Positions 26,281 to 34,304 of a DNA stretch of 64,000 bases are shown in pieces. The position numbers and the translations under genes were made by a program. The DNA is from Ornithinibacillus massiliensis (lineage in GTDB: Bacteria > Bacillota > Bacilli > Bacillales > Amphibacillaceae). Below the pieces are notes generated by a model. The model was not told the DNA's origin. It saw only the letters and a list, made by a program, of their open reading frames with translations, and did no database searches. Within the stretch, counting starts at the first letter, position 1. Each line of letters opens with the position of its first letter. The stretch covers positions 186,001 through 250,000 of the forward strand of contig NZ_JAGXBY010000003.1 of assembly GCF_018310345.1 (NCBI RefSeq), written 5' to 3'.

Positions 26281-26694
26281 CTAGGAATTATATTGTTTTT
26301 CTTTCAAATCCAATGGAATATAATTTGGGTTGACTATTTTACCGTCTTCCCCTTTCGTGTACATCTTTACGATGACCACCTCATCTTGCTCTTTCATTTC
26401 ATCAATAATTTCTATACGGAAGCTGAAATCGCTCCACTCACCATCAACTGTAACTTTCTCTTCTTCTTTTAAAATGTGATCCTCTTGTTCCACCTGAAAA
26501 TAAAATTCATCATTGGATGCATTCACGTTTCCGGTAATGATTGCTTGGTTATTTTCAATTTGAATATCCACATTTTGAAAATTGGCATATACCTCATGTG
26601 TAGTTTCTGTGATTGGATCTGAAGCCTTATCAGGTTGATTTCCACATGATGAAAGGATAAAAACAGTACTTATAATCATAAACGCTTTTTTCAT
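26281..26694 (-). CDS. Lipoprotein of unknown function
   Basis: The 137-aa product has a lipoprotein signal peptide with lipobox LSSC (Cys17). A single beta-rich domain follows that reads like a small Ig-like or surface domain (VDIQIENNQAIITGNVNASNDEFYFQVEQEDHIL). I recognise no family. It is 15 bases downstream of yitT and shares its strand, so probably the second gene of that operon. Confidence 0.7.
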   Translation of the reverse strand: MKKAFMIISTVFILSSCGNQPDKASDPITETTHEVYANFQNVDIQIENNQAIITGNVNASNDEFYFQVEQEDHILKEEEKVTVDGEWSDFSFRIEIIDEMKEQDEVVIVKMYTKGEDGKIVNPNYIPLDLKEKQYNS

Positions 26695-26709
26695 TTACAT
26701 CATTTCCCC

Positions 26710-27552
26710 TTACTCTTTTCGAAAGAATCCATAAATTCCAGCGGTCTGGACAATATTCGTGAACGCTTCTGGATCTACTTCTTTAATAATTTTTTCTAAA
26801 TCATATAATTCATATCGTGTAATAACTAGGTATAGCATATGTTTATCTTGATTCGTATAAGCTCCCACAGCAGGTAAGATGGTGATTCCCCGAACCATCG
26901 TGTCATGAATTGCTTTTTGTAATTCTTTCGCTTTTTTCGTTACAATCATTGCTGTTAATTTGTTATAACGAGTATGTATCGTATCAATTACTCGTGTTGT
27001 CACATAAAGCGCAACCATTGTATATAATGCATTCTCTGGTTCGTAAAGAATTCCTGCAAGTGCAATAATAACAGCGTTCAAGGAAATAAAATAAACACCA
27101 ATCGGTTTATCATTCATACGAGATAACACCATGGCAACAATGTCCATTCCACCTGTAGATGCACCAATTTTCAAGGTAATTCCTACACCGATTCCTGCTA
27201 CTAGCCCACCAAATACTGCATTCAAAATAATATCACTAGATAGTTGAACAATTGGTAGGAATTGTAGAAATATCGAAGAAAAGATTACCGAAACGATACT
27301 ATAGATTGTAAATCCTTTTCCAACTTTAAACCAGCCTAGAATAAATACAGGTATGTTAAGTAGAAATAACAGAATACCTGTTGATACATTCACTCCTATA
27401 AAATCATTAAATACACTGGAGATTAGCTGGGCAGTTCCAGTAAATCCGCTAGCATATACATTAGCACTTTCTAAAAATAAATTTAAAGATAAGGCATTCA
27501 GTAAGGAACCTATAATAACAATTAAAATACGTTTCGCCTCTATTAAAAACAT
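26710..27552 (-). CDS. yitT: YitT family membrane protein (DUF161 with DUF2179)
   Basis: The 280-aa product has five to six transmembrane segments (residues 1-170) of the YitT type, with ESANVYASGFTGTAQLISSV and GGLVAGIGVGITLKIGASTGGMDIVA, then a cytoplasmic DUF2179 domain (about residues 195-278, ending TAGIYGFFRKE). Transport substrate is unknown. The ATG follows AAAGGAG. It is divergent from degV/yitS, as yitS and yitT neighbours are in B. subtilis. Confidence 0.9.
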   Translation of the reverse strand: MFLIEAKRILIVIIGSLLNALSLNLFLESANVYASGFTGTAQLISSVFNDFIGVNVSTGILLFLLNIPVFILGWFKVGKGFTIYSIVSVIFSSIFLQFLPIVQLSSDIILNAVFGGLVAGIGVGITLKIGASTGGMDIVAMVLSRMNDKPIGVYFISLNAVIIALAGILYEPENALYTMVALYVTTRVIDTIHTRYNKLTAMIVTKKAKELQKAIHDTMVRGITILPAVGAYTNQDKHMLYLVITRYELYDLEKIIKEVDPEAFTNIVQTAGIYGFFRKE

Positions 27553-27649
27553 AACAGTCTCCTTTTATTAACAATAATTTTGACTATAACACATTATAAC
27601 TATAAACTAAACATAATATAATATTTGTAAAGAATTGAGGGTGATAGTG

Positions 27650-28513
27650 ATGACTAATGTTACAATTATGGCAGATTCAGCTAGTGACCTTACCAAAGAC
27701 TACTTCACTGAATATGACATGGAAATGGTCTCCTTAACGGTTCATTTAGAGGATAAGGATTATAAAGATGGGATCGATATTACACCTAAGAACGTTTTTG
27801 ATGCGATGCGTGAAGGAAAATCCCCAAAGACTTCCCAGGTTTCGCCACAGACTTTTAAATCTATTTTCACCGAATATGCCAAGTCTAATCAAACATTGAT
27901 CTATTTGGCTTTTTCTTCAGAGCTTTCTGGTACATATCAGACAGCAAAAATGATGGAACAGGAAGTAAAAGAAGACTATCCTGATGCAGACATATCCATT
28001 ATCGATACAAAATGCGCTTCGATTGGTTATGGTTTAGTTGTGCTAAATGCGGCTCGATTAGCTAAAGAGGGTAAAAGAAAAGAAGAAATTATCGATGATG
28101 CGAAAAAACGGGCACTTCATATGGAACACATCTTCACGGTGGATGACCTAGAATATTTAAAACGTGGTGGAAGAGTAAGTAAAACAGCAGCCTTTGTTGG
28201 AACCTTATTAAATATTAAGCCCATCCTTCATGTGGAAGACGGCAAATTAATCCCTCTCGAAAAGATGCGTGGGACGAAAAAGCTTCTTAGCCGTATGGTT
28301 GAATTGATGGAAGAACGTGGTGGTAATTTCGAAAACCAAGTAATTGGTATTAGTCATGGTGATGACCTAGAACGAGCAGAGGCACTTGCGAAAATGATTA
28401 AAGATAAATTTGGCGTAAAAGAAGTTGTTATCGAATTTGTTGGCTCTGCAATTGGTGCTCACTCTGGTCCTGGAACACTCGCACTATTTTTCTTAAATAA
28501 ATCATTCCAATAA
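27650..28513 (+). CDS. yitS: DegV family fatty-acid-binding protein, YitS-like
   Basis: The 287-aa product is a DegV-fold protein that binds fatty acid and serves as the FakB subunit of fatty acid kinase in relatives. The conserved start VTIMADSASDLTKDYF, the SQVSPQTF segment, the TVDDLEYLKRGGRVSKTAAFVGTLLNIKPIL signature (about residues 157-187) and GSAIGAHSGPGTLALFF are all present. ATG at 27650 follows GAGGGTG; upstream in-frame GTG and TTG codons are rejected. Confidence 0.87.
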   Translation: MTNVTIMADSASDLTKDYFTEYDMEMVSLTVHLEDKDYKDGIDITPKNVFDAMREGKSPKTSQVSPQTFKSIFTEYAKSNQTLIYLAFSSELSGTYQTAKMMEQEVKEDYPDADISIIDTKCASIGYGLVVLNAARLAKEGKRKEEIIDDAKKRALHMEHIFTVDDLEYLKRGGRVSKTAAFVGTLLNIKPILHVEDGKLIPLEKMRGTKKLLSRMVELMEERGGNFENQVIGISHGDDLERAEALAKMIKDKFGVKEVVIEFVGSAIGAHSGPGTLALFFLNKSFQ

Positions 28514-28521
28514 AAATTCAG

Positions 28522-28564
28522 GAAGCATGTGGAATAGTACTATTTTCTACATGCTTCTTTTCTT
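28522..28564 (+). terminator. yitS terminator
   Basis: GAAGCATGT pairs with ACATGCTTC, with further partial pairing in the loop, then TTTTCTTT. Confidence 0.75.
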
Positions 28565-28711
28565 TAGTTAACTTTCCCTCTATCAGCAAGTCAGGTAAAT
28601 CTTCATTTGAGCTACGATTACGATATTTTATTGGGATCTTGAAACATAATTGAAATTGTCTACGTCTTATTTGTAAAGGTTCATTTTTCCTATACAAATG
28701 AGGTGGAGAAT

Positions 28712-30958
28712 GTGTATAAAAGGATAGTATTAATCAGTATCGTTGCCATTATTGGTGTTTGGTTACTCGTGGTGTATGGATTCTCTAGCAAGATTACAGC
28801 AGAGATTCCATCTGCCTCTAGTTTTGTTCCAACATTTAAAGATTGGACCATACACTTTTCAGAATCGATGGATCCGAAGAGCTTTACGGAAGAAACCGTC
28901 ATCGTTACAAATAATCAAGGTGAACGAATTGCAACCAAGATGGAGTGGAATGATTCATACACGGTACTAACAATTTTCGCACCTGAGAATGGTTATACTG
29001 TTGATGAATCGTATGATATTACCATTACTAGTAATGTCAAAACCGCAGACGGTGATAAACTCGCCAAGCCATTACAACATGCCTTCACTGCAGTAACACA
29101 GTTACCTAACATTAAAGATCAAAAACAACTTCTCACGTTATTGAAAGAACGAATGACACAACAAAATGAAAGGAACCAAAGCTTCTCTACCATGCAGGAA
29201 GAATCTGCGGATATTGCTGCTGATGCAAGTAGCGGTCATATGGGAGACGGTGAAAGCTCTACGACAAATGTTCAAGTAGAAGGAGTAGATGAAGGAGACA
29301 TCATAAAGACTGATGGCAATTCTCTTTTCTTCGTACGTGATGGAGATATTCTCATCACATCAACAGATAAGGAAAACAGCCAATTATTAAGCCAAATAAA
29401 AGTGGAGAATTATTACCCACAAGAAATTTACCTACATCATGACCTTTTAATTGTCATTGGAGAAAAATCAGAACCACTTCGAGATAAGGAATTAAACTCA
29501 ACGAAAAATAAAGTTGGTATCGTAGAGCCTATTTTCTTCAGCCAGACTTCTACCTTAATTTATGATGTCAAAGATCCTCAAAATCCAAAACAAATACGTG
29601 AAGTGAGTCAAGAAGGGTATTACAGTTCGTCCAGAATACTAGATGGTTATTTATATTTAATTGCTAATGAATATCCTCCATACCATATTTTAAGTTCAAA
29701 TGAGGATGTAGATGTAAGGCCATTTATAAAGGATTCTACTGTTGGTGACGAAAGCAAACCTGTTGCTTTTCATGATATATATTTCTTTCCAGATAGTACG
29801 GAGGAACAATTTCTAATTCTTACTTCCATAGACCTTGACGATATGGAAAAGGAAGCAAATATGGAGACCTACCTTGGTGCATCTCAGCAAATCTATATGT
29901 CTCATAACAATCTTTATGTAGCGGTTAATAAATATAAGGAAATTGAGAATGAAATAACCGAAAATGATGGAACCGACACTAGTGAAGATGTCTCTAGTGA
30001 CATGATGATTTGGCTCCCAAGGGAAGCAGATACTGAAATTTCACAGTTCCAAATTGAGGAAGGTACGTTGACATACCATGCATCAACTATAGTAAGTGGT
30101 ACACTAGTCAACCAATTTGCAATGGATGAACGAAATGGAATATTCCGAGTAGCGACGACTAAAGGGAATACTTGGGATGAAGAGACGTTATCTACTAACA
30201 ATTTATATACGTTTGATGAAAATTTAAAGCCTGTTGGGGCTATAGAGGGATTAGCTGAAGGCGAACGGATTTACAGTGTTCGCTTTATGGATGAGGTAGC
30301 CTATATGGTTACATTTAAAGAAGTAGATCCACTGTTTGTCATCGATTTACAAGATCCATCGAAACCAACTGTTCTCGGAGAATTAAAGATTCCTGGGTTT
30401 AGTAACTACCTGCATCCGCTCGATGAGAATCATGTCATAGGATTTGGGCAAGAAACGAAACTTGAGAAAGAAAACGGAATGAGCGAACCAATCGTTCTTA
30501 CAGATGGATTAAAGATTTCCGTCTTTGATGTAACCGATCCAACCAACCCGAAGGAAAAATTTTCAGAAGTAATTGGTCAAGGCGGTTCCTATTCTGAACT
30601 ACTTTATAATCATAAAGTACTGTATAAGCATCCAACAGAAAATATTTATGGCTTTCCTGCAACACTATCCGAAACAAAGACGGTCCATAAAGGAGATATA
30701 AGCTACGAGGAATACAGTGTTATTTTCGAAGGGGCATTACTTTATGAAATCACTCCAGATGGGATTCGTCTATTGGATACGATTACACACCAGGAAACGT
30801 TTAACAACTATCCAGAATGGACTTCTGAGATTAAAAGAATTGTTTCGGTAGAGGATACCATTTTCAGCTTATCTTGGGATCAAATGAAGGTGTATGATTT
30901 GAAGCAAAAGCAAATGTTGAAAACGATAGAATTACCTGAGCTATCGTTTGCATATTGA
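28712..30958 (+). CDS. Membrane-anchored beta-propeller protein with Ig-like (Big_5) domain
   Basis: The product of about 748 aa starts with a membrane anchor (residues 4-24). An Ig-like Big_5 domain follows at about residues 40-125 (FKDWTIHFSESMDPKSFTEETVIVTNN), then a helical linker with MGDGESSTTNVQVEGVDEGDIIKTDG, the family signature. A large beta-propeller domain (Pfam Beta_propel-like) reaches to the end. It is expected outside the membrane; function is unknown. GTG at 28712 is preferred to GTG at 28703 since GAGGTGGAG overlaps the latter. No terminator is obvious before the repeat element. Confidence 0.82.
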   Translation: MYKRIVLISIVAIIGVWLLVVYGFSSKITAEIPSASSFVPTFKDWTIHFSESMDPKSFTEETVIVTNNQGERIATKMEWNDSYTVLTIFAPENGYTVDESYDITITSNVKTADGDKLAKPLQHAFTAVTQLPNIKDQKQLLTLLKERMTQQNERNQSFSTMQEESADIAADASSGHMGDGESSTTNVQVEGVDEGDIIKTDGNSLFFVRDGDILITSTDKENSQLLSQIKVENYYPQEIYLHHDLLIVIGEKSEPLRDKELNSTKNKVGIVEPIFFSQTSTLIYDVKDPQNPKQIREVSQEGYYSSSRILDGYLYLIANEYPPYHILSSNEDVDVRPFIKDSTVGDESKPVAFHDIYFFPDSTEEQFLILTSIDLDDMEKEANMETYLGASQQIYMSHNNLYVAVNKYKEIENEITENDGTDTSEDVSSDMMIWLPREADTEISQFQIEEGTLTYHASTIVSGTLVNQFAMDERNGIFRVATTKGNTWDEETLSTNNLYTFDENLKPVGAIEGLAEGERIYSVRFMDEVAYMVTFKEVDPLFVIDLQDPSKPTVLGELKIPGFSNYLHPLDENHVIGFGQETKLEKENGMSEPIVLTDGLKISVFDVTDPTNPKEKFSEVIGQGGSYSELLYNHKVLYKHPTENIYGFPATLSETKTVHKGDISYEEYSVIFEGALLYEITPDGIRLLDTITHQETFNNYPEWTSEIKRIVSVEDTIFSLSWDQMKVYDLKQKQMLKTIELPELSFAY

Positions 30959-30973
30959 GGATTGGTAAAGACC

Positions 30974-31314
30974 GGGACAAAACTAAAACAAAGGTAATAA
31001 AAAACGAACAAATTACCACATTAGCCCCGGAAATATACCGAGACTCCTGTGGGAGGAAAGGCATCGGTGAGACCCCAGAGGAGCATTAGCTCTGAGGAGG
31101 CTCACCAGCCGCCCGACGGTAAAGAAGACACTGCGAGGTCTTTTCGAGCAGATGTCGCACTTATACTGTGATAAAGTGTAAAGAAGACACTGCGAGGTCT
31201 TTTCGAGCAGATGTCGCCCTTGTACTGGAAGCAACCGCAAGTATATTTCCGGGGCGGATTTGATGCGCTAACTTTAATATTCGGTTTATCCTATGTTAGA
31301 AATAGTTTTGTCCC
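30974..31314. repeat. MITE-like intergenic element, copy 1
   Basis: Outer ends GGGACAAAACTA (30974-30985) and its complement (31303-31314) enclose an inner pair of 15-bp inverted ends, GCCCCGGAAATATAC (31024-31038) and its complement (31241-31255). Inside are two tandem units of about 59 bases beginning at 31120 and 31179, each with AAAGAAGACACTGCGAGGTC. The element is GC-richer than its flanks and codes for nothing convincing. A second, inverted copy is at 36013-36308. The rest of the 30959-31459 gap holds only the ribosome site of the next gene. Confidence 0.8.
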
Positions 31315-31459
31315 AACCTCTCATTTTTTACAATTTCACATAAAGCGTTTAAGTAAGTCCCTCTCCAATAATAAGAAACTTTTTATCATTATATCCCACA
31401 CTGAAACATATACATTTTATACAGTTGTACTAGCAGCTTTTTGACAAGGAGGGCATTAT

Positions 31460-31648
31460 ATGCTAATCAATGAATTAGTTTCTGACTATGAAATGGAACG
31501 AAAAGAATCTCCTAAAACATTGAACGATATATTAGATTACTATCAAAAGAAATATATTGCAGGAGAAATAGATATTCGATTCTATCGTGATGTATACAAC
31601 TATTTACACCAGCAAGGTGCCACCTCCGCACATGAATACATCTACTAA
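31460..31648 (+). CDS. Small YppF-like protein
   Basis: The 62-aa hydrophilic protein (MLINELVSDYEMERKESPKTL, then YYQKKYIAGEIDIRFYRDVYNYLHQQGA) resembles the short YppF family of Bacillaceae, from memory of its pattern. Function is unknown. The ATG follows AAGGAGGG at ideal spacing. It is the only plus-strand gene in the segment bounded by the two repeat copies. Confidence 0.6.
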   Translation: MLINELVSDYEMERKESPKTLNDILDYYQKKYIAGEIDIRFYRDVYNYLHQQGATSAHEYIY

Positions 31649-31682
31649 TATTAAATTCCTTGCCAAGGCTTTTCCTTTCCCC

Positions 31683-31724
31683 AAAAAAGCCAGATGTTAG
31701 AACAAGTCTATCACCTGGCTTTTT
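31683..31724. terminator. Bidirectional terminator
   Basis: AAAAAAGCCAG and CTGGCTTTTT pair around a loop of about 21 nt; the hairpin overlaps the stop codon of the minus-strand NUDIX gene and follows the YppF-like gene. Confidence 0.7.
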
Positions 31725-32107
31725 AAGCTCTTTTCTATTAATTTTTTATCCTCAGGGTAGGCATGCTCAATACCCCCTAAATCCTCTAATGATAACCATG
31801 CCATCTCCTCAATTAATTGGTCAGGATCATTAATTCCACTACTGTTACTAATCCTATCCACTTTAAAATAATGTGTCGTAACGGAAATACCCTGCTTAAC
31901 AACTTTTTTAACAAGAATTTCTTCTTTAATTGTAACAGTGTAACCTGTTTCCTCTTTCAACTCCCGTATACAACAAATCTCTGGTGTCTCTCCTTCCTCT
32001 ATGCCACCAGAAGGGACTGCCCATTGATTGCTCCCTTTTGCTCTAACCATTAACACTTCCCCATTATCATTGATACAAATAGCCGCTGACCCTCTCCACT
32101 CCTCCAT
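31697..32107 (-). CDS. NUDIX hydrolase
   Basis: The 136-aa protein is a pyrophosphohydrolase of the MutT type. The Nudix box is complete: GGIEEGETPEICCIRELKEETGY at about residues 35-57, with the metal-binding REXXEE. Its substrate (a nucleoside diphosphate derivative) cannot be told. The ATG follows GAAAGGAG. It lies 3 bases after the fused NUDIX-GyrI gene on the same strand, so the two are co-transcribed. Confidence 0.9.
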   Translation of the reverse strand: MEEWRGSAAICINDNGEVLMVRAKGSNQWAVPSGGIEEGETPEICCIRELKEETGYTVTIKEEILVKKVVKQGISVTTHYFKVDRISNSSGINDPDQLIEEMAWLSLEDLGGIEHAYPEDKKLIEKSLKSQVIDLF

Positions 32108-32110
32108 CTT

Positions 32111-33073
32111 TTAAACTCCTTTCTCCTTATCTTGAACTGTATCTAGCAGAGCAACTTTCAGATTATTGGAATCCCTCCATTGATAATAAACCTCAAGATG
32201 CCAACGATTGGTTAATCGGTTATAATGATTTTCATCTATCCACTGATGTAATTCTTCATATGACTTCATAATTCCCGTGGTAGGCCCCCGGTGTTCCCAA
32301 ACAGCATAGCTTTGAGCTGGAATGGTTAACGTCACCATCCCTTCAGGTATATCTTCAAATGTTTCTACTTCCATACAAGCCCAATAACCGTCTTCCTCAT
32401 CCGTATCACTATCCACTACGAACGCTCCTATTTGTCTAGACGGATTTTTTAAATGCTTTATTTTCCCTTTCTCTTGCTCCAACTGTCTTACTGCTTTTGG
32501 AATTTCCACACTATACTGATCACCTGGGCATAAAACCCTATAACCAACAAGCTTTAATTCATCTAAACGTGTAACCGTTTTATTATTTAATATATTCTCT
32601 TTCAATTGAGCTTCCCCCTTATTTTTAAATAGATAATCAAGCAATCTATTATCCACCTCATCATTAGTGCCAATTTCCTTCACCATATCCCATAGTATAA
32701 TGCCTGATGTTTCTTCATTTTCATGAAAATCCTCGAGCCTATCTACATAAGCAAAATAAACTGGGTTATATTTCAATGTACCTTCATCGATATTCTGTGA
32801 CTTAAGAAGTCCTGTAAATGTCATATCACTAATTTGCTGACCAGCCTCCTCATAAAGTTCACGGATTGCACATTGTTTAGCGCTTTCCTGACCCTCTCGA
32901 CTTCCAGCTGGAATTTCCCACTGATTTCGCCATTTATTAAAACAAAGCAAAAACTTATCTTCGCATTGTAAAATAGCATAGGATCCTGCTAGCATCCCGA
33001 AGCTACTCATATCTTTTTCTTCCAGTATTAAAAAATCCAGAAATCGAAAACCATTATTCTTCCTCTTTACCAT
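32111..33073 (-). CDS. NUDIX domain fused to a GyrI-like effector-binding domain
   Basis: The 320-aa product has two parts. A NUDIX domain spans about residues 25-155, with a box of GSREGQESAKQCAIRELYEEAGQ (residues 57-79). A C-terminal GyrI-like/AraC-effector-binding domain spans about residues 170-310 (KLVGYRVLCPGDQYSVEIPK, QIGAFVVDSDTDEEDGYWACMEVE, IPAQSYAVWEHRGPT). GyrI-like domains bind small molecules. The fusion is unusual; it could couple ligand sensing to hydrolysis. The start ATG has only a weak AGGGAT upstream; an ATG 63 bases further in is an alternative. Not recognised as a named gene. Confidence 0.8.
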   Translation of the reverse strand: MVKRKNNGFRFLDFLILEEKDMSSFGMLAGSYAILQCEDKFLLCFNKWRNQWEIPAGSREGQESAKQCAIRELYEEAGQQISDMTFTGLLKSQNIDEGTLKYNPVYFAYVDRLEDFHENEETSGIILWDMVKEIGTNDEVDNRLLDYLFKNKGEAQLKENILNNKTVTRLDELKLVGYRVLCPGDQYSVEIPKAVRQLEQEKGKIKHLKNPSRQIGAFVVDSDTDEEDGYWACMEVETFEDIPEGMVTLTIPAQSYAVWEHRGPTTGIMKSYEELHQWIDENHYNRLTNRWHLEVYYQWRDSNNLKVALLDTVQDKEKGV

Positions 33074-33085
33074 TACTATCCCTAC

Positions 33086-33580
33086 TCATAAGCTTTCTTC
33101 TTTATACCGATCAAAGTATTGAAGCCATTTTAGTAGCTGGTTCTCTATATCAGGATTAGTACTTAAGGTAACAGACTGGAGTTGACCATTATGAAGATAT
33201 AAATGCTCTGTCCATACCTTATCAATTTTCTTCTCAGCATAACCTAAGTGATGGAAATAAGCTTCTTGTATCCAATTCCTTTCATCTAGATTGATAAAAA
33301 AGATGAAAAAGCCACCCTGAATAGATTCGATTAATTTTTCTTTTGTTATATGATTTATATAATGAGGCTCAATGATGACAAGCTTATAATCTTCTAATGA
33401 GTTATCAATCATAAAGGAATACTTAACATGGATTGGAAGCTTTTCGAATGCTTGTACCATGGTCTCATTATCTCCAATATATTGAACACCAGAAGATAGC
33501 ATTATTTCCTCTTTTTCTATGTCAGGAGAACAACCGTATAGTAGGAAAAATACTATAGTCATTAGGATTAATCTAATCAA
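33086..33580 (-). CDS. Lipoprotein of unknown function
   Basis: The 164-aa product has a lipoprotein signal with lipobox LYGC (Cys17) and then a compact alpha/beta region (YKLVIIEPHYINHITKEKLIESIQGGFFIFFINLDERN) reminiscent of secreted receiver-like folds. I know no family. TTG at 33580 follows GAGGAG; an ATG at residue 7 would truncate the signal peptide. Upstream of the NUDIX-GyrI gene, 12 bases apart, so likely co-transcribed. Confidence 0.65.
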   Translation of the reverse strand: MIRLILMTIVFFLLYGCSPDIEKEEIMLSSGVQYIGDNETMVQAFEKLPIHVKYSFMIDNSLEDYKLVIIEPHYINHITKEKLIESIQGGFFIFFINLDERNWIQEAYFHHLGYAEKKIDKVWTEHLYLHNGQLQSVTLSTNPDIENQLLKWLQYFDRYKEESL

Positions 33581-33622
33581 ATTATTCTCCTCTCAATCAT
33601 AGAAACATTCTTAGGCCTTTTT

Positions 33623-34051
33623 TTAGTTACTCGCGTCCGGATAGGTTTCTCTTAAAAATGTCATGGACCGTTTAATTAGTGCTTTTAGCACCTCTACCTC
33701 GATATCAGCAAGCTTGTTAATATAAACACATGCTTTACCTGAAGTATGCTTTCCAAAGTTGGAGAGCAGTTCTTCTCGTTTAGGATCTCCTGTTGCAAAG
33801 TACAGACTAAATTTCGCTTTACGTGGCGAAAAGCCAACTAGTGGTGCATCGCCTTCATGACCCGAATCATATTTATAATGATACGATCCAAAACCAATAA
33901 TACTAGATCCCCACATTTTAGCTGGATGTCCCGTTACCTCTGTAAAGATATCGAGTAAATGATAGGCATCCTCTCTTTTCCTCGGACTGTCAATCATTTC
34001 GATAAATTCTATCACACTATCATCATTCTGTTTCGTCTTTAACTCGTACAT
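33623..34051 (-). CDS. DUF1801 (YdhG-like) domain protein
   Basis: The 142-aa cytoplasmic protein has the DUF1801 pattern: VIEFIEMIDSPRKREDAYHLLDIFTEVTGHPAKMWGSSIIGFGSYHYKYDSGHEGDAPLVGFSPRKAKFSLYF, with a characteristic WGSSIIGFG turn and GKACVYINKLADI near residue 108. The family may bind iron or small molecules, with no settled function. ATG at 34051 is placed well after GAGGGTG. First gene of the likely four-gene minus-strand operon (to 31697). Confidence 0.82.
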   Translation of the reverse strand: MYELKTKQNDDSVIEFIEMIDSPRKREDAYHLLDIFTEVTGHPAKMWGSSIIGFGSYHYKYDSGHEGDAPLVGFSPRKAKFSLYFATGDPKREELLSNFGKHTSGKACVYINKLADIEVEVLKALIKRSMTFLRETYPDASN

Positions 34052-34264
34052 TTCCAATCACCCTCTCTAGTTCTACCCATTATGCTCGTTGAACTACCCC
34101 TACTTCTTAGTCTAGGTATAATCCCATCATTACTATATTACATTTCTAATTGTCCTTTATTAGATGCACGGCATCACGCACCAAATGTCGAATAGACCTA
34201 TTCAACCATTTCTCCATAGTTACCTTCCATTGTAGCCAATATTCGGAATAATAACAACAAAAAA

Positions 34265-34293
34265 ATAGTATTAGACTAGCTGCCTAATACTAT
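34265..34293 (-). terminator. Terminator of the pseudo-amylase gene
   Basis: ATAGTATTAG pairs with CTAATACTAT around a 9-nt loop. On the minus strand it is followed by TTTTT. Confidence 0.75.
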
Positions 34294-34304
34294 TCATTGG
34301 GACC

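Noticed and set aside
31013..31240. Open frames of 66-77 codons across the repeat element (both strands)
   Set aside because: They run through inverted and tandem repeat sequence, lack ribosome sites, and are not shared by the second copy.
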